A stretch of 10,114 bases of DNA from Halovenus sp. (GTDB lineage Archaea > Halobacteriota > Halobacteria > Halobacteriales > Haloarculaceae). Below are positions 1 through 7,753 of this stretch, one piece after another; positions within the stretch are counted from its first letter, which is position 1, and every line of letters starts with the position of its first letter. The notes below the pieces were generated by a model. That model saw only the letters and a list, made by a program, of their open reading frames with translations. It was not told the origin of the DNA and ran no database searches. The stretch lies in NCBI GenBank assembly GCA_003551945.1, contig PUNZ01000229.1:1-10114 (forward strand), in the 5' to 3' direction. Both the position numbers and the translations under genes were made by a program.

Positions 1-132
1 AAGAACTTCGCACAGGCAATGGAACTGTCACAGAACGTCGAGGACGAACAGAAACTCAAGCAGGAACTAGCGCAGATGGGGGTCACGGGCATCCCTGGCA
101 TCGAACGTGTCGAACAGCCTGCAGACGACTAA
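1..132 (+). CDS. rpoB2: RNA polymerase subunit B'' (3' end only)
   Basis: Partial gene: only the last 43 codons and a TAA stop (130-132) are in the window, in frame 1. B'' is the N-terminal half of the bacterial beta / eukaryotic Rpb2 homologue, which is split into two genes in haloarchaea and methanogens. The tail visible here is helical and acidic, contains a Gly-Ile-Pro-Gly-Ile turn and ends in Ala-Asp-Asp. The fragment is too short to identify by itself. The call rests mainly on position: it ends 1 nt before the B' start codon, in the canonical rpoB2-rpoB1 order. Nothing indicates truncation other than the window edge. Confidence 0.85.
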   Translation, partial: KNFAQAMELSQNVEDEQKLKQELAQMGVTGIPGIERVEQPADD

Positions 133-133
133 T

Positions 134-1960
134 ATGAGTCAGCAACGAGAAGCCAAAGTATACGTCAACGGGAGTCTGGTCGGGACCCATCCCGACCCAG
201 AACAGCTTGCAGAACAGATTCGCCAGTCGCGTCGCCGCGGCGAAATCAGCGAAATGGTCAACGTCTCGGTGAAAGAACGTACCCGCGAGGTCATCATCAA
301 CGCGGATGCCGGGCGTGCACGCCGTCCACTCCTCGTCGTTGAGGAAGGGGAACCGCTCATCTCTGACGAGGAAATTGAGGCGCTCAACGCGGAGGAAATC
401 GACTTTCAGGACCTCGTCGAGCGTGGATATATCGAGTTCATTGATGCCGAGGAAGAAGGCGATATCTACGTCGCCGTTGACGAAGAGGAACTGACGCCGG
501 AACATACCCACCTTGAAATCGACCCACAGCTGATTTTCGGTATCGGTGCAGGGATGATTCCATATCCGGAGCACAACGCATCGCCCCGGATTACGATGGG
601 TTCAGGGATGATTAAGCAGTCACTTGGCCTCCCGTCTGCAAATTACCGGATTCGACCAGACACACGCCAGCACCTCCTGCACTATCCACAGTTGTCGATG
701 GTGAAAACGCAGACGACCGAACAGATTGGCTATGACGACCGGCCTGCCGCACAGAACTTTACGGTGGCTGTGATGAGCTACGAAGGGTTCAACATTGAGG
801 ACGCACTCGTGATGAACCAGGGTTCAGTCGAGCGCGCACTTGCACGGTCACATTTCTTCCGAACCTACGAAGGCGAAGAACGACGTTATCCCGGTGGCCA
901 GGAAGACCGCTTCGAAATCCCGGATGAGGAAGTTCGCGGCGCACGCGGTGAGGAAGCATACACACACCTCGACGAGGACGGATTGGTCAACCCCGAAACG
1001 AGAGTCGACGAAAACGCAGTCTTGCTCGGGAAGACCTCACCACCACGGTTCCTTGAGGAACCTGATGACATGGGCGGACTCTCCCCACAGAAACGCCGTG
1101 AAACAAGCGTCACCATGCGATCAGGTGAATCTGGTGTCGTCGATACGGTCACACTGATGGAAGGTGAGGACGGTTCGAAACTCTCCAAGGTCTCGGTTCG
1201 TGACGAGCGAATTCCGGAACTTGGAGACAAGTTCGCATCCCGACACGGTCAGAAAGGGGTCGTGGGCCACCTTGCTCCACAAGAGGACATGCCGTTCACG
1301 CAGGAGGGTGTCGTTCCTGACCTCGTGTTGAATCCGCACGCCCTCCCATCCCGAATGACGGTGGGGCACATTTTGGAGATGATTGGCGGAAAAGTCGGCG
1401 CGCTCGAAGGACGGCGAGTCGACGGGACACCGTTTACCGGTGAGGACGAAAAGGACCTGCGAGATGGACTCGTCGAAAACGGGTTCAAATCCAGCGGAAA
1501 GGAGACGATGTACTCGGGAATCACCGGCGAGAAAATCGAGGCCGAAATTTTCGTTGGCACCATTTTCTACCAGAAACTCTACCACATGGTGTCGAACAAG
1601 ATTCACGCTCGCTCGCGCGGCCCGGTGCAGGTGCTTACCCGCCAGCCGACCGAGGGTCGTGCCCGTGAGGGTGGACTCCGTATCGGAGAGATGGAACGGG
1701 ATGTGTTCATCGGTCATGGCGCAGCACTGACGCTCAAAGAGCGATTGCTCGATGAGTCAGACCGTGAACAGATTCACATCTGTGGTAACTGTGGAATGGC
1801 GGCCGTCGAAAACGTCGAACAGCGCCGTATTCACTGTCCAAACTGTGAGGAAGAGACGAACGTTCATGAGGTCGAGATGTCCTATGCGTTCAAACTCTTG
1901 CTCGATGAGATGAAGGCACTTGGAATCGCCCCGCGGATTGAACTGGAGGATGCAGTATGA
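134..1960 (+). CDS. rpoB1: DNA-directed RNA polymerase subunit B'
   Basis: Encodes 608 residues, the C-terminal half of the beta/Rpb2 homologue, forming one side of the active-site cleft and the clamp anchor. Visible signatures are GFNIEDALVMNQ (218-229), the hybrid-binding motif GDKFASRHGQKG (364-375), the QPTEGRAREGGLRIGEMERD segment (504-523) and a C-terminal zinc site with Cys550, Cys553, Cys568 and Cys571. Length and motif order fit a normal archaeal B'. I chose ATG 134 because it comes 1 nt after the rpoB2 stop; an in-frame GTG at 107 would add nine residues inside rpoB2. There is no convincing Shine-Dalgarno sequence before ATG 134, so initiation probably depends on coupling with rpoB2. 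The stop overlaps the rpoA1 start as ATGA. No frameshift or missing key residue is seen. Confidence 0.98.
   Translation: MSQQREAKVYVNGSLVGTHPDPEQLAEQIRQSRRRGEISEMVNVSVKERTREVIINADAGRARRPLLVVEEGEPLISDEEIEALNAEEIDFQDLVERGYIEFIDAEEEGDIYVAVDEEELTPEHTHLEIDPQLIFGIGAGMIPYPEHNASPRITMGSGMIKQSLGLPSANYRIRPDTRQHLLHYPQLSMVKTQTTEQIGYDDRPAAQNFTVAVMSYEGFNIEDALVMNQGSVERALARSHFFRTYEGEERRYPGGQEDRFEIPDEEVRGARGEEAYTHLDEDGLVNPETRVDENAVLLGKTSPPRFLEEPDDMGGLSPQKRRETSVTMRSGESGVVDTVTLMEGEDGSKLSKVSVRDERIPELGDKFASRHGQKGVVGHLAPQEDMPFTQEGVVPDLVLNPHALPSRMTVGHILEMIGGKVGALEGRRVDGTPFTGEDEKDLRDGLVENGFKSSGKETMYSGITGEKIEAEIFVGTIFYQKLYHMVSNKIHARSRGPVQVLTRQPTEGRAREGGLRIGEMERDVFIGHGAALTLKERLLDESDREQIHICGNCGMAAVENVEQRRIHCPNCEEETNVHEVEMSYAFKLLLDEMKALGIAPRIELEDAV
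1945..1949 (+). promoter_or_regulatory. Shine-Dalgarno site for rpoA1
   Basis: GGAGG lies inside the last codons of rpoB1, with 7 nt between it and the rpoA1 ATG at 1957. It matches the anti-Shine-Dalgarno core (CCUCC) of archaeal 16S rRNA. Combined with the ATGA overlap, this suggests A' is translated both by termination-reinitiation and by direct ribosome binding. It also supports the choice of rpoA1 start. Confidence 0.6.
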
Positions 1961-4872
1961 GTCAACAGGCACCAAAATCCATCGGCAAGATTAATTTCGG
2001 GCTGATGAACCCGGAGGAGTATCGTGAAATGAGTGCAACCAAGGTCATCACCGCTGATACCTACGACGACGACGGGTTCCCCATTGATATGGGTCTGATG
2101 GACCCACGGCTTGGCGTGATTGACCCTGGACTTGAGTGTAAGACCTGTGGCAAACACAGCGGGTCGTGTAACGGACACTTCGGGCATATCGAACTCGCGG
2201 CACCGGTCATTCACGTCGGCTTTTCGAAGCTTATCCGCAGACTGCTTCGTGGTACCTGCCGTGAATGTTCCCAACTGCTGTTGAACGAGGACCAGAAAAA
2301 CGAGTTCCGTGACCGACTTGAACGAACTCGAGACCTGGGTCGTGACCTGAACGACGTAACCAAAGCAGGGATTCGGCAGGCGCGGAAGTCGGACAACTGT
2401 CCACATTGTGGCGAACAACAGTACGATGTCCGCCACGAAAAGCCAACAACGTATTACGAAGTCCAGCAGGTGCTGGCATCGGATTACCCAGCACGCATCG
2501 CGAAGGCGATGGAACCGGACGAAGAAGAAGATAAAGAGCGCACGACGCCGACTGACCTCGCTGACGAATCGGGGCTTGACGTCGGTCGTGTTCAGGAGAT
2601 TCTCTCTGGCGATTTCCGCCCACGAGAAGAGGACCGACGAGCCATCGAATCTGCACTCGGCGTTGACCTGACCGAAGAGGATACGAACAAGCTCATGCCC
2701 TCTGATATCCGCGACTGGTTCGAAGCCATTCCTGACGAGGATATCGAGGTGCTTGGTATCAACCCTGAACTCTCCCGACCAGAGTGGATGATTCTGACGG
2801 TTCTTCCAGTCCCACCGGTCACTGCCCGACCGTCGATTACGCTCGATAACGGGCAGCGTTCGGAAGACGACCTGACACACAAACTGGTCGATATTATTCG
2901 TATCAACCAGCGGTTTATGGAAAACCGTGAGGCTGGTGCTCCACAACTGATTATTGAGGACCTCTGGGAACTCTTACAGTATCACGTCACCACCTTCATG
3001 GATAACGAAATTTCGGGAACCCCACCAGCCAGACACCGGTCTGGGCGACCACTCAAAACGCTCTCGCAGCGATTGAAAGGGAAAGAAGGGCGATTCCGTG
3101 GGTCGCTGTCCGGGAAACGTGTCAACTTCTCGGCCCGAACGGTCATTTCGCCTGACCCAACGCTTTCGCTCAACGAAGTGGGTGTGCCCGAACGGGTTGC
3201 AACCGAGATGACGCAGACGATGAACGTCAACGAGCGCAATCTCGATAAAGCGCGCCGATATGTCGAGAACGGTCCGGAAGGACATCCAGGTGCGAACTAC
3301 GTCAAGCGGGCTGACGGCCGGCGACTCAAAGTGACGGAGAAGAACTGTGAAGAGCTTGCACAGAAAGTCGAGCCTGGCTGGGAGGTTGCCCGCCATCTGA
3401 TTGATGGGGATATCATCATCTTCAACCGGCAGCCGTCACTCCACCGAATGTCGATTATGGCGCACGAAGTGGTTGTGATGCCGTATAAGACGTTCCGACT
3501 CAACACAGTCGTCTGTGCACCGTACAACGCAGACTTTGACGGCGACGAGATGAACATGCACGCGCTCCAGAACGAGGAGGCGCGGGCCGAAGCGCGGGTG
3601 CTCATGCGCGTACAAGAGCAAATGCTTAGCCCGCGCTTCGGTGAGAACATTATCGGTGCTATTCAGGACCACGTCACCGGGACCTATCTGTTAACACATC
3701 AGAACCCGCTGTTCAATGAGACGCAGGCACTCGACTTGCTGCGTGCGACACGAATCGATGAACTCCCTGAGCCTGATGAGGTCATCGATGACGAAGAGTA
3801 CTGGACGGGACGGAGTATCTTCTCCGAACTGCTCCCGGCGGGACTCAACCTTGAGTTCCGATCCTCGGCGGGCGACGATGTCGTCATCGAAGATGGGACC
3901 CTTATTGAGGGAACCATCGATGAGGACGCTGTCGGTGCATTCGGTGGTGTAATTGTCGATACGATTGCAAAGGACTACTCTCGAACGCGTGCACGGATCT
4001 TCATCAACGAAGTGTCCTCGCTTGCCGTTCGAACCATCATGCACTTCGGTTTCTCCATCAGCATCGATGATGAGTCTATCCCACCGGAAGCACAGGCACA
4101 GGTCAACGAGGCCATCGAAAACGCAAACGAGCGTGTTGAGGAACTCATCGAGGCATACGCCCAGGGAGACCTCGAATCACTGCCGGGTCGAACCATCGAT
4201 GAAACCCTCGAAATGAAGATTATGCAGACACTCGGGCAGGCACGTGACAGCGCTGGTGATATAGCGGAGAAACACTTCGCAGACGACAACCCAGCCGTTA
4301 TCATGGCAGAATCCGGGGCACGTGGGTCGATGCTCAACCTCACGCAGATGGCTGGCTGTGTCGGACAGCAAGCTGTTCGTGGTGAGCGAATCAACCGTGG
4401 CTATGACGACCGGACGCTCAGTCACTTCCAGGAGGGCGACCTCTCTGCTGAGGCACACGGCTTCGTCAAACACTCCTACCGTGAAGGACTCGAACCGAAG
4501 GAGTTCTTCTTCCACGCAATGGGTGGCCGCGAGGGGCTTGTCGATACGGCAGTCCGAACCTCGAAATCCGGATATCTCCAGCGGCGACTCATCAATGCGC
4601 TGTCCGAATTGGAGACACAGTACGACGGCACAGTCCGCGATACTTCGGATACTGTCGTGCAGTTCGAGTTCGGCGAAGACGGCACTTCGCCCGTTGAGGT
4701 GTCGAGCAAGCAGGATGACCCGGCCGTCGATGTCGAGCAGATTGCTGACCGCATTCTGGACAATGAATTCGACAGCGACGAGGAACGAGCACGGTTCATG
4801 GGCGACTCCCAACCGCTCACGAACCTTTCCGAGCACACCGACGACTGGTGGCTCGCACAAAGTGATGACTGA
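1957..4872 (+). CDS. rpoA1: DNA-directed RNA polymerase subunit A'
   Basis: Encodes 971 residues, the N-terminal two-thirds of the beta'/Rpb1 homologue. Two zinc sites in the clamp are visible: Cys61, Cys64, Cys71, His74, and Cys101, Cys104, Cys148, Cys151. The catalytic metal loop NADFDGD is at 524-530 (Asp526, Asp528, Asp530), preceded by FNRQPSLHRMS (489-499). The bridge helix is at about 852-880, and the protein ends soon after it, as expected for the split A'/A'' form. Between the second zinc site and the DIRDWFEAIPDED segment there is an extra stretch (about 180-247) compared with thermophilic archaeal A'. Part of it resembles a small helix-turn-helix domain (see findings). The start overlaps the rpoB1 stop and has a good Shine-Dalgarno site. 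The sequence is strongly acidic, typical of a salt-in cytoplasm. Confidence 0.98.
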   Translation: MSQQAPKSIGKINFGLMNPEEYREMSATKVITADTYDDDGFPIDMGLMDPRLGVIDPGLECKTCGKHSGSCNGHFGHIELAAPVIHVGFSKLIRRLLRGTCRECSQLLLNEDQKNEFRDRLERTRDLGRDLNDVTKAGIRQARKSDNCPHCGEQQYDVRHEKPTTYYEVQQVLASDYPARIAKAMEPDEEEDKERTTPTDLADESGLDVGRVQEILSGDFRPREEDRRAIESALGVDLTEEDTNKLMPSDIRDWFEAIPDEDIEVLGINPELSRPEWMILTVLPVPPVTARPSITLDNGQRSEDDLTHKLVDIIRINQRFMENREAGAPQLIIEDLWELLQYHVTTFMDNEISGTPPARHRSGRPLKTLSQRLKGKEGRFRGSLSGKRVNFSARTVISPDPTLSLNEVGVPERVATEMTQTMNVNERNLDKARRYVENGPEGHPGANYVKRADGRRLKVTEKNCEELAQKVEPGWEVARHLIDGDIIIFNRQPSLHRMSIMAHEVVVMPYKTFRLNTVVCAPYNADFDGDEMNMHALQNEEARAEARVLMRVQEQMLSPRFGENIIGAIQDHVTGTYLLTHQNPLFNETQALDLLRATRIDELPEPDEVIDDEEYWTGRSIFSELLPAGLNLEFRSSAGDDVVIEDGTLIEGTIDEDAVGAFGGVIVDTIAKDYSRTRARIFINEVSSLAVRTIMHFGFSISIDDESIPPEAQAQVNEAIENANERVEELIEAYAQGDLESLPGRTIDETLEMKIMQTLGQARDSAGDIAEKHFADDNPAVIMAESGARGSMLNLTQMAGCVGQQAVRGERINRGYDDRTLSHFQEGDLSAEAHGFVKHSYREGLEPKEFFFHAMGGREGLVDTAVRTSKSGYLQRRLINALSELETQYDGTVRDTSDTVVQFEFGEDGTSPVEVSSKQDDPAVDVEQIADRILDNEFDSDEERARFMGDSQPLTNLSEHTDDWWLAQSDD

Positions 4873-4877
4873 GGTGA
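4871..4877 (+). promoter_or_regulatory. Shine-Dalgarno site for rpoA2
   Basis: GAGGTGA is a seven-base match to the 16S rRNA 3' end (complement UCACCUC), 4 nt before the rpoA2 ATG. Its first two bases are the last two of the rpoA1 TGA stop codon, so the ribosome terminating on A' sits directly over the site. This fixes the rpoA2 start at 4882. Confidence 0.7.
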
Positions 4878-4881
4878 GACA

Positions 4882-6075
4882 ATGACAGGATATGACGTAA
4901 GCGAAACAATCGAAGCCCGTGTCGAAGAGACGACGCTCCCAAAGCGACTCCGAGAGGAGGTGTACAGCACGCTCGAAGCCCGCGACGTAACCGACGAGGA
5001 AGCCGAGCAAATCATCCAGGCGACTGAGGCGCAGTACGAACAATCTCGTGTCGACCCGCTCGACCCTGTTGGGACCGTCAGCGCACAGAGTATCGGTGAG
5101 CCAGGAACACAGATGACGATGAATACGTTCCACTATGCGGGTGTCGCAGAAATCGATGTGACACAGGGGCTCCCACGCCTCATCGAACTTGTCGATGCAC
5201 GAAAAGAACCGGATACACCGATGATGACGGTGTATCTTGACGAGGAGTTCGGTGATGACCGGGAACGAGCACACGAAGTTGTCTGGAAAATCGAGGCAAC
5301 AAAGATTCTCCAACTTGGTGATGTGTCGACGAACGTCGCCGATATGCTCGTCCAGGTTGCGCTCAACGAAGAGACGCTCCAAGAACGATGGCCAACGGTG
5401 GACGACCCCGTTGAGGTTGCAGAATCCATCGCAAGCACCATCGAATCGAAACTTGGCGTTGACACCGTTCAGCGTGGCCTTGTCATCGAGTTCGGTCCCG
5501 ACCAGCCATCATATCGGGACCTCCTTCAGCTCGTCGAGGAACTGCGTGAAATCGTCTTCAAAGGCATTGAAGACATCTCGCGCGTCGTGATTCGCCGAGA
5601 GGAAACTGATGACGGTGAGGAGTTCATCCTCTATACTGAGGGGTCTGCCTTCGGTGATGTCCTCGATATCGAGGGCGTGGATGCCTCACGAACGACCTGT
5701 AACAATATCCACGAAATCTACCGTAACCTCGGCGTGGAAGCGGCCCGCGAAGCCATCATCGAGGAGACGATGAACACGCTCGAAGAGCAAGGGCTTGATG
5801 ACGTGAACATCCGCCACCTCATGTTGGTTGCAGATATAATGACGAACGAAGGGACAATCGAATCTATCGGCCGTCACGGTATCTCGGGTGCGAAAGACTC
5901 CGTCCTTGCACGGGCAGCGTTCGAGGTAACGGTCAATCACCTGTTGGATGCTGCAATTCACGGTGAGGTCGACGACCTTGATGGCGTGACCGAAAACGTC
6001 ATCGTCGGGAAGCCAATCAAACTCGGAACCGGAGATGTCGACCTGCGGATGGGCTCCGGAAAACAGGCTGACTGA
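4882..6075 (+). CDS. rpoA2: DNA-directed RNA polymerase subunit A''
   Basis: Encodes 397 residues, the C-terminal third of the beta'/Rpb1 homologue, which archaea make from a separate gene. It carries the mobile trigger loop that closes on the incoming nucleotide: SIGEPGTQMTMNTFHYAGVA (70-89), followed by the TQGLPRLIELVDARK stretch (94-108). The cleft and jaw region and the conserved C-terminal segment with GRHGISGAKDSVLARAAFEV follow. Length is normal for the family. It starts 9 nt after rpoA1 with a strong Shine-Dalgarno site and ends 1 nt before the NusA-like gene. The A'/A'' break therefore falls between the bridge helix and the trigger loop, the standard archaeal arrangement. No key motif is missing. 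Confidence 0.98.
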   Translation: MTGYDVSETIEARVEETTLPKRLREEVYSTLEARDVTDEEAEQIIQATEAQYEQSRVDPLDPVGTVSAQSIGEPGTQMTMNTFHYAGVAEIDVTQGLPRLIELVDARKEPDTPMMTVYLDEEFGDDRERAHEVVWKIEATKILQLGDVSTNVADMLVQVALNEETLQERWPTVDDPVEVAESIASTIESKLGVDTVQRGLVIEFGPDQPSYRDLLQLVEELREIVFKGIEDISRVVIRREETDDGEEFILYTEGSAFGDVLDIEGVDASRTTCNNIHEIYRNLGVEAAREAIIEETMNTLEEQGLDDVNIRHLMLVADIMTNEGTIESIGRHGISGAKDSVLARAAFEVTVNHLLDAAIHGEVDDLDGVTENVIVGKPIKLGTGDVDLRMGSGKQAD

Positions 6076-6076
6076 A

Positions 6077-6502
6077 ATGAAAGTCACACTGACCGACGAA
6101 GCGTTGCAGTTGGCTGGTCTGTTCGAACAAGAAACAGAGGCCACTGTGCGCGACTGTCTGGTGGATGAGGAAAACGACCGGGTCATATTTCTCATCAAAC
6201 CGGGTGAGATGGGACAGGCAATCGGCTCTGGCGGGGAACACGTCAAACGAATCGAAGACCAGATTGGAAAATCGGTCAAACTCGTTGAGGATGGCGACCG
6301 GCCGGAGGACTTGGTCGCAAATGCGCTTGCACCTGCAGCAGTGTATAACGTCACCATCAGCGAAGATGATGAGACGCTCGCCTACGTAGAGGTTGCCGAC
6401 GAAGACCGTGGTGTTGCAATCGGTGCGGACGGCAAAAACATCGAGGCAGCCCGCAAACTTGCCCGTCGACATTTCGATATCGACGACATCACGTTCACGT
6501 AA
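6077..6502 (+). CDS. nusA: NusA-like transcription factor, two KH domains
   Basis: Encodes 141 residues with two KH RNA-binding domains and nothing else. KH1 has the GxxG-type loop IGSGG (49-53) followed by EHVKRIE; KH2 has IGADGK (115-120) followed by NIEAARKLARRHFDIDDI. This is the short archaeal NusA form, lacking the N-terminal polymerase-binding and S1 domains of bacterial NusA. Its exact role in archaea is not settled; association with transcription elongation or termination, or with nascent RNA, is inferred from homology and operon position. The start at 6077 comes 1 nt after the rpoA2 stop; a possible ATG at 6035 lies inside rpoA2 and would add 14 unrelated residues. No clear Shine-Dalgarno site is seen, so translation is probably coupled to rpoA2. 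It is the last gene of the operon here. Confidence 0.95.
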   Translation: MKVTLTDEALQLAGLFEQETEATVRDCLVDEENDRVIFLIKPGEMGQAIGSGGEHVKRIEDQIGKSVKLVEDGDRPEDLVANALAPAAVYNVTISEDDETLAYVEVADEDRGVAIGADGKNIEAARKLARRHFDIDDITFT

Positions 6503-6510
6503 CGACGTTC

Positions 6511-6520
6511 AATTTTTCCG
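6511..6520 (+). terminator. Candidate oligo-T terminator of the polymerase operon
   Basis: A run of five T (6513-6517) begins 11 nt after the nusA stop, in the 63-nt gap before the convergent CBS gene. Archaeal intrinsic termination mainly needs a T-run on the non-template strand, and no hairpin is needed or seen. The change of coding strand makes a terminator here likely, but five T is a modest signal. Confidence 0.4.
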
Positions 6521-6533
6521 CGCTCGCACCGTC

Positions 6534-6537
6534 AAAA
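6534..6537 (-). terminator. Weak candidate oligo-T terminator of the cinA-yjbQ-CBS operon
   Basis: On the minus strand a TTTT tract lies about 28 nt after the stop of the CBS-domain gene, with a second short T-run (TTT) just after the stop. The position suits termination of the minus-strand operon before it reads antisense into nusA. The run is short, so this is only a candidate. Confidence 0.2.
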
Positions 6538-6565
6538 CACTTCTAACAAAGAGCCTTGGCTGCGG

Positions 6566-7705
6566 TTATAGCTCGCCGAGTTTGCGAAGCAGTTGCCCGC
6601 GGTACTCTTCATCAGCACGGACGCCTTTGAGTTCGAGAACACGGCGTTCGAGCTTATCAAGGGCGACACGGAAGGCGTTATCTGCGCCGTATCCTTCTCC
6701 GGTTGCAGCGACTTGCTGTTTGTTCGTCCGGAGGCGAATCTGACACTGGATAAGCGGTGTTCCGCGCATGCGCTCTTTGTGTTTCTGGAGGCGAACGTGT
6801 GCGTGGTGAACCTGCATCTTCTGGTATTTATCCGCAACCTCGCCGATGCGTTTGCGAACTTCCTCACGGGAGAGGGTGTCAAGCAGGTGGATGTTGGTAA
6901 TCTGGACATCCATGTGCTCTTCTTCGGTGTAGGTGAGCGCACGGAGTACATCTGTTTTGGTGATGATTCCGGCGACGAACCGGTCATCGTTTTTGATGAC
7001 GACGAGGCCAGCGTAATCGTAGTCGAGCATTTGCTCGACGGCGTCGGAAACGGACTCGTCGGTACGGATTGTCTCGACCGGGCTGTTCATGATGTTCGAC
7101 ACAGGGATGTCGAGGATACGGTCGCGGTCGCCGGAGCGGTCACCTTTCTGCTGGCGTTCCATGTCGCGGATAGCGAAATCAGCGATGTCGTGTGTCGTGA
7201 CCATCCCACTCAGGCGGCCGTTATCGTCGACGACCGGAATCCGCGAGATGCTGTTTTCGCGCAGCAGGTTGATTGCTCGACCGATGTTTGTGTCAGTGTT
7301 AACTGAGACGACATCTTCGGTGTAGATTTCGTCGACGGTCAGTGCATCCAGATTTTCGAGGACGGCTTTGAGGATGTCATCTTCGGTGATGACTCCCCAG
7401 AGCTGTTCTCCCTCGAACACTGGGGCAATCTTTGCACCGCTTTCGACGAGGACGCGGGCGACTTCTCGGACGCCATCGTGGCGACTGACGCGCGGGGCGG
7501 AGCGAACGAGGCTGCGAACTTTCGCACCATCTTTGATGTGCGAGCGAACCAACTGACGCTGGTTAACAATCCCTTCGTACTCACCGTCGTCCATGACGAT
7601 GATTCCTTTGGGATTCTCGCGTTCAAAGAGCGTGCGGACTTTCCCGAGCCGCTTGTCAGCGTCTACCTCGACAAATTCACGTGTTGCAATGTCAGCAATA
7701 TCCAT
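6566..7705 (-). CDS. Four-CBS-domain protein with S30AE/HPF-like C-terminal domain
   Basis: Encodes 379 residues from the ATG at 7705. Four CBS repeats form two Bateman modules: about 1-57, 60-119, 122-182 and 200-260. Repeat endings are typical, for example GVITEDDILKAV (104-115), GMVTTHDIADFA (167-178) and GIITKTDVLRAL (246-257). CBS pairs usually bind AMP, ATP, SAM or similar ligands. The remainder (about 265-362) begins MDVQITNIHLLD, then a helix, three strands and a closing helix with DNAFRVALDKLERRVLELK (342-360). That order and the closing DKLE-type helix resemble the ribosome-hibernation S30AE/HPF/RaiA fold. The inferred role is energy-responsive ribosome silencing. Alternative ATGs at 7735 and 7732 would add 10 or 9 residues; I prefer 7705 because the first CBS repeat starts right there. 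It is the last gene of a three-gene minus-strand operon, 48 nt after yjbQ. Confidence 0.88.
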   Translation of the reverse strand: MDIADIATREFVEVDADKRLGKVRTLFERENPKGIIVMDDGEYEGIVNQRQLVRSHIKDGAKVRSLVRSAPRVSRHDGVREVARVLVESGAKIAPVFEGEQLWGVITEDDILKAVLENLDALTVDEIYTEDVVSVNTDTNIGRAINLLRENSISRIPVVDDNGRLSGMVTTHDIADFAIRDMERQQKGDRSGDRDRILDIPVSNIMNSPVETIRTDESVSDAVEQMLDYDYAGLVVIKNDDRFVAGIITKTDVLRALTYTEEEHMDVQITNIHLLDTLSREEVRKRIGEVADKYQKMQVHHAHVRLQKHKERMRGTPLIQCQIRLRTNKQQVAATGEGYGADNAFRVALDKLERRVLELKGVRADEEYRGQLLRKLGEL

Positions 7706-7753
7706 CTCTACCGACCTTTCAACGCGTGGCATCATCAAAGTTAGTTTTGTGGC

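Noticed and set aside
107..133. Upstream GTG start extending rpoB1 by nine residues
   Set aside because: It lies inside the rpoB2 coding end, and the ATG at 134 directly follows the rpoB2 stop and matches the usual B' N-terminus.
1882..2946. Long open frame (354 codons) on the minus strand, antisense to rpoB1 and rpoA1
   Set aside because: It lies opposite strongly conserved polymerase genes, has no recognisable motif, and long antisense frames are common in haloarchaeal DNA because of codon bias.
4177..5382. Minus-strand open frame of 401 codons opposite rpoA1 and rpoA2
   Set aside because: It spans the junction of two certain genes on the other strand, its composition looks like a frame shadow, and it shows no domain pattern.
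6035..6076. Upstream ATG start extending the NusA-like protein by 14 residues
   Set aside because: The extension overlaps the rpoA2 coding end; the ATG at 6077 follows the rpoA2 stop by 1 nt and gives the usual short protein.
6593..7306. Plus-strand open frame of 237 codons over the CBS gene
   Set aside because: It is fully antisense to the CBS gene, whose four repeats are clear on the minus strand; the plus-strand product has no motif.
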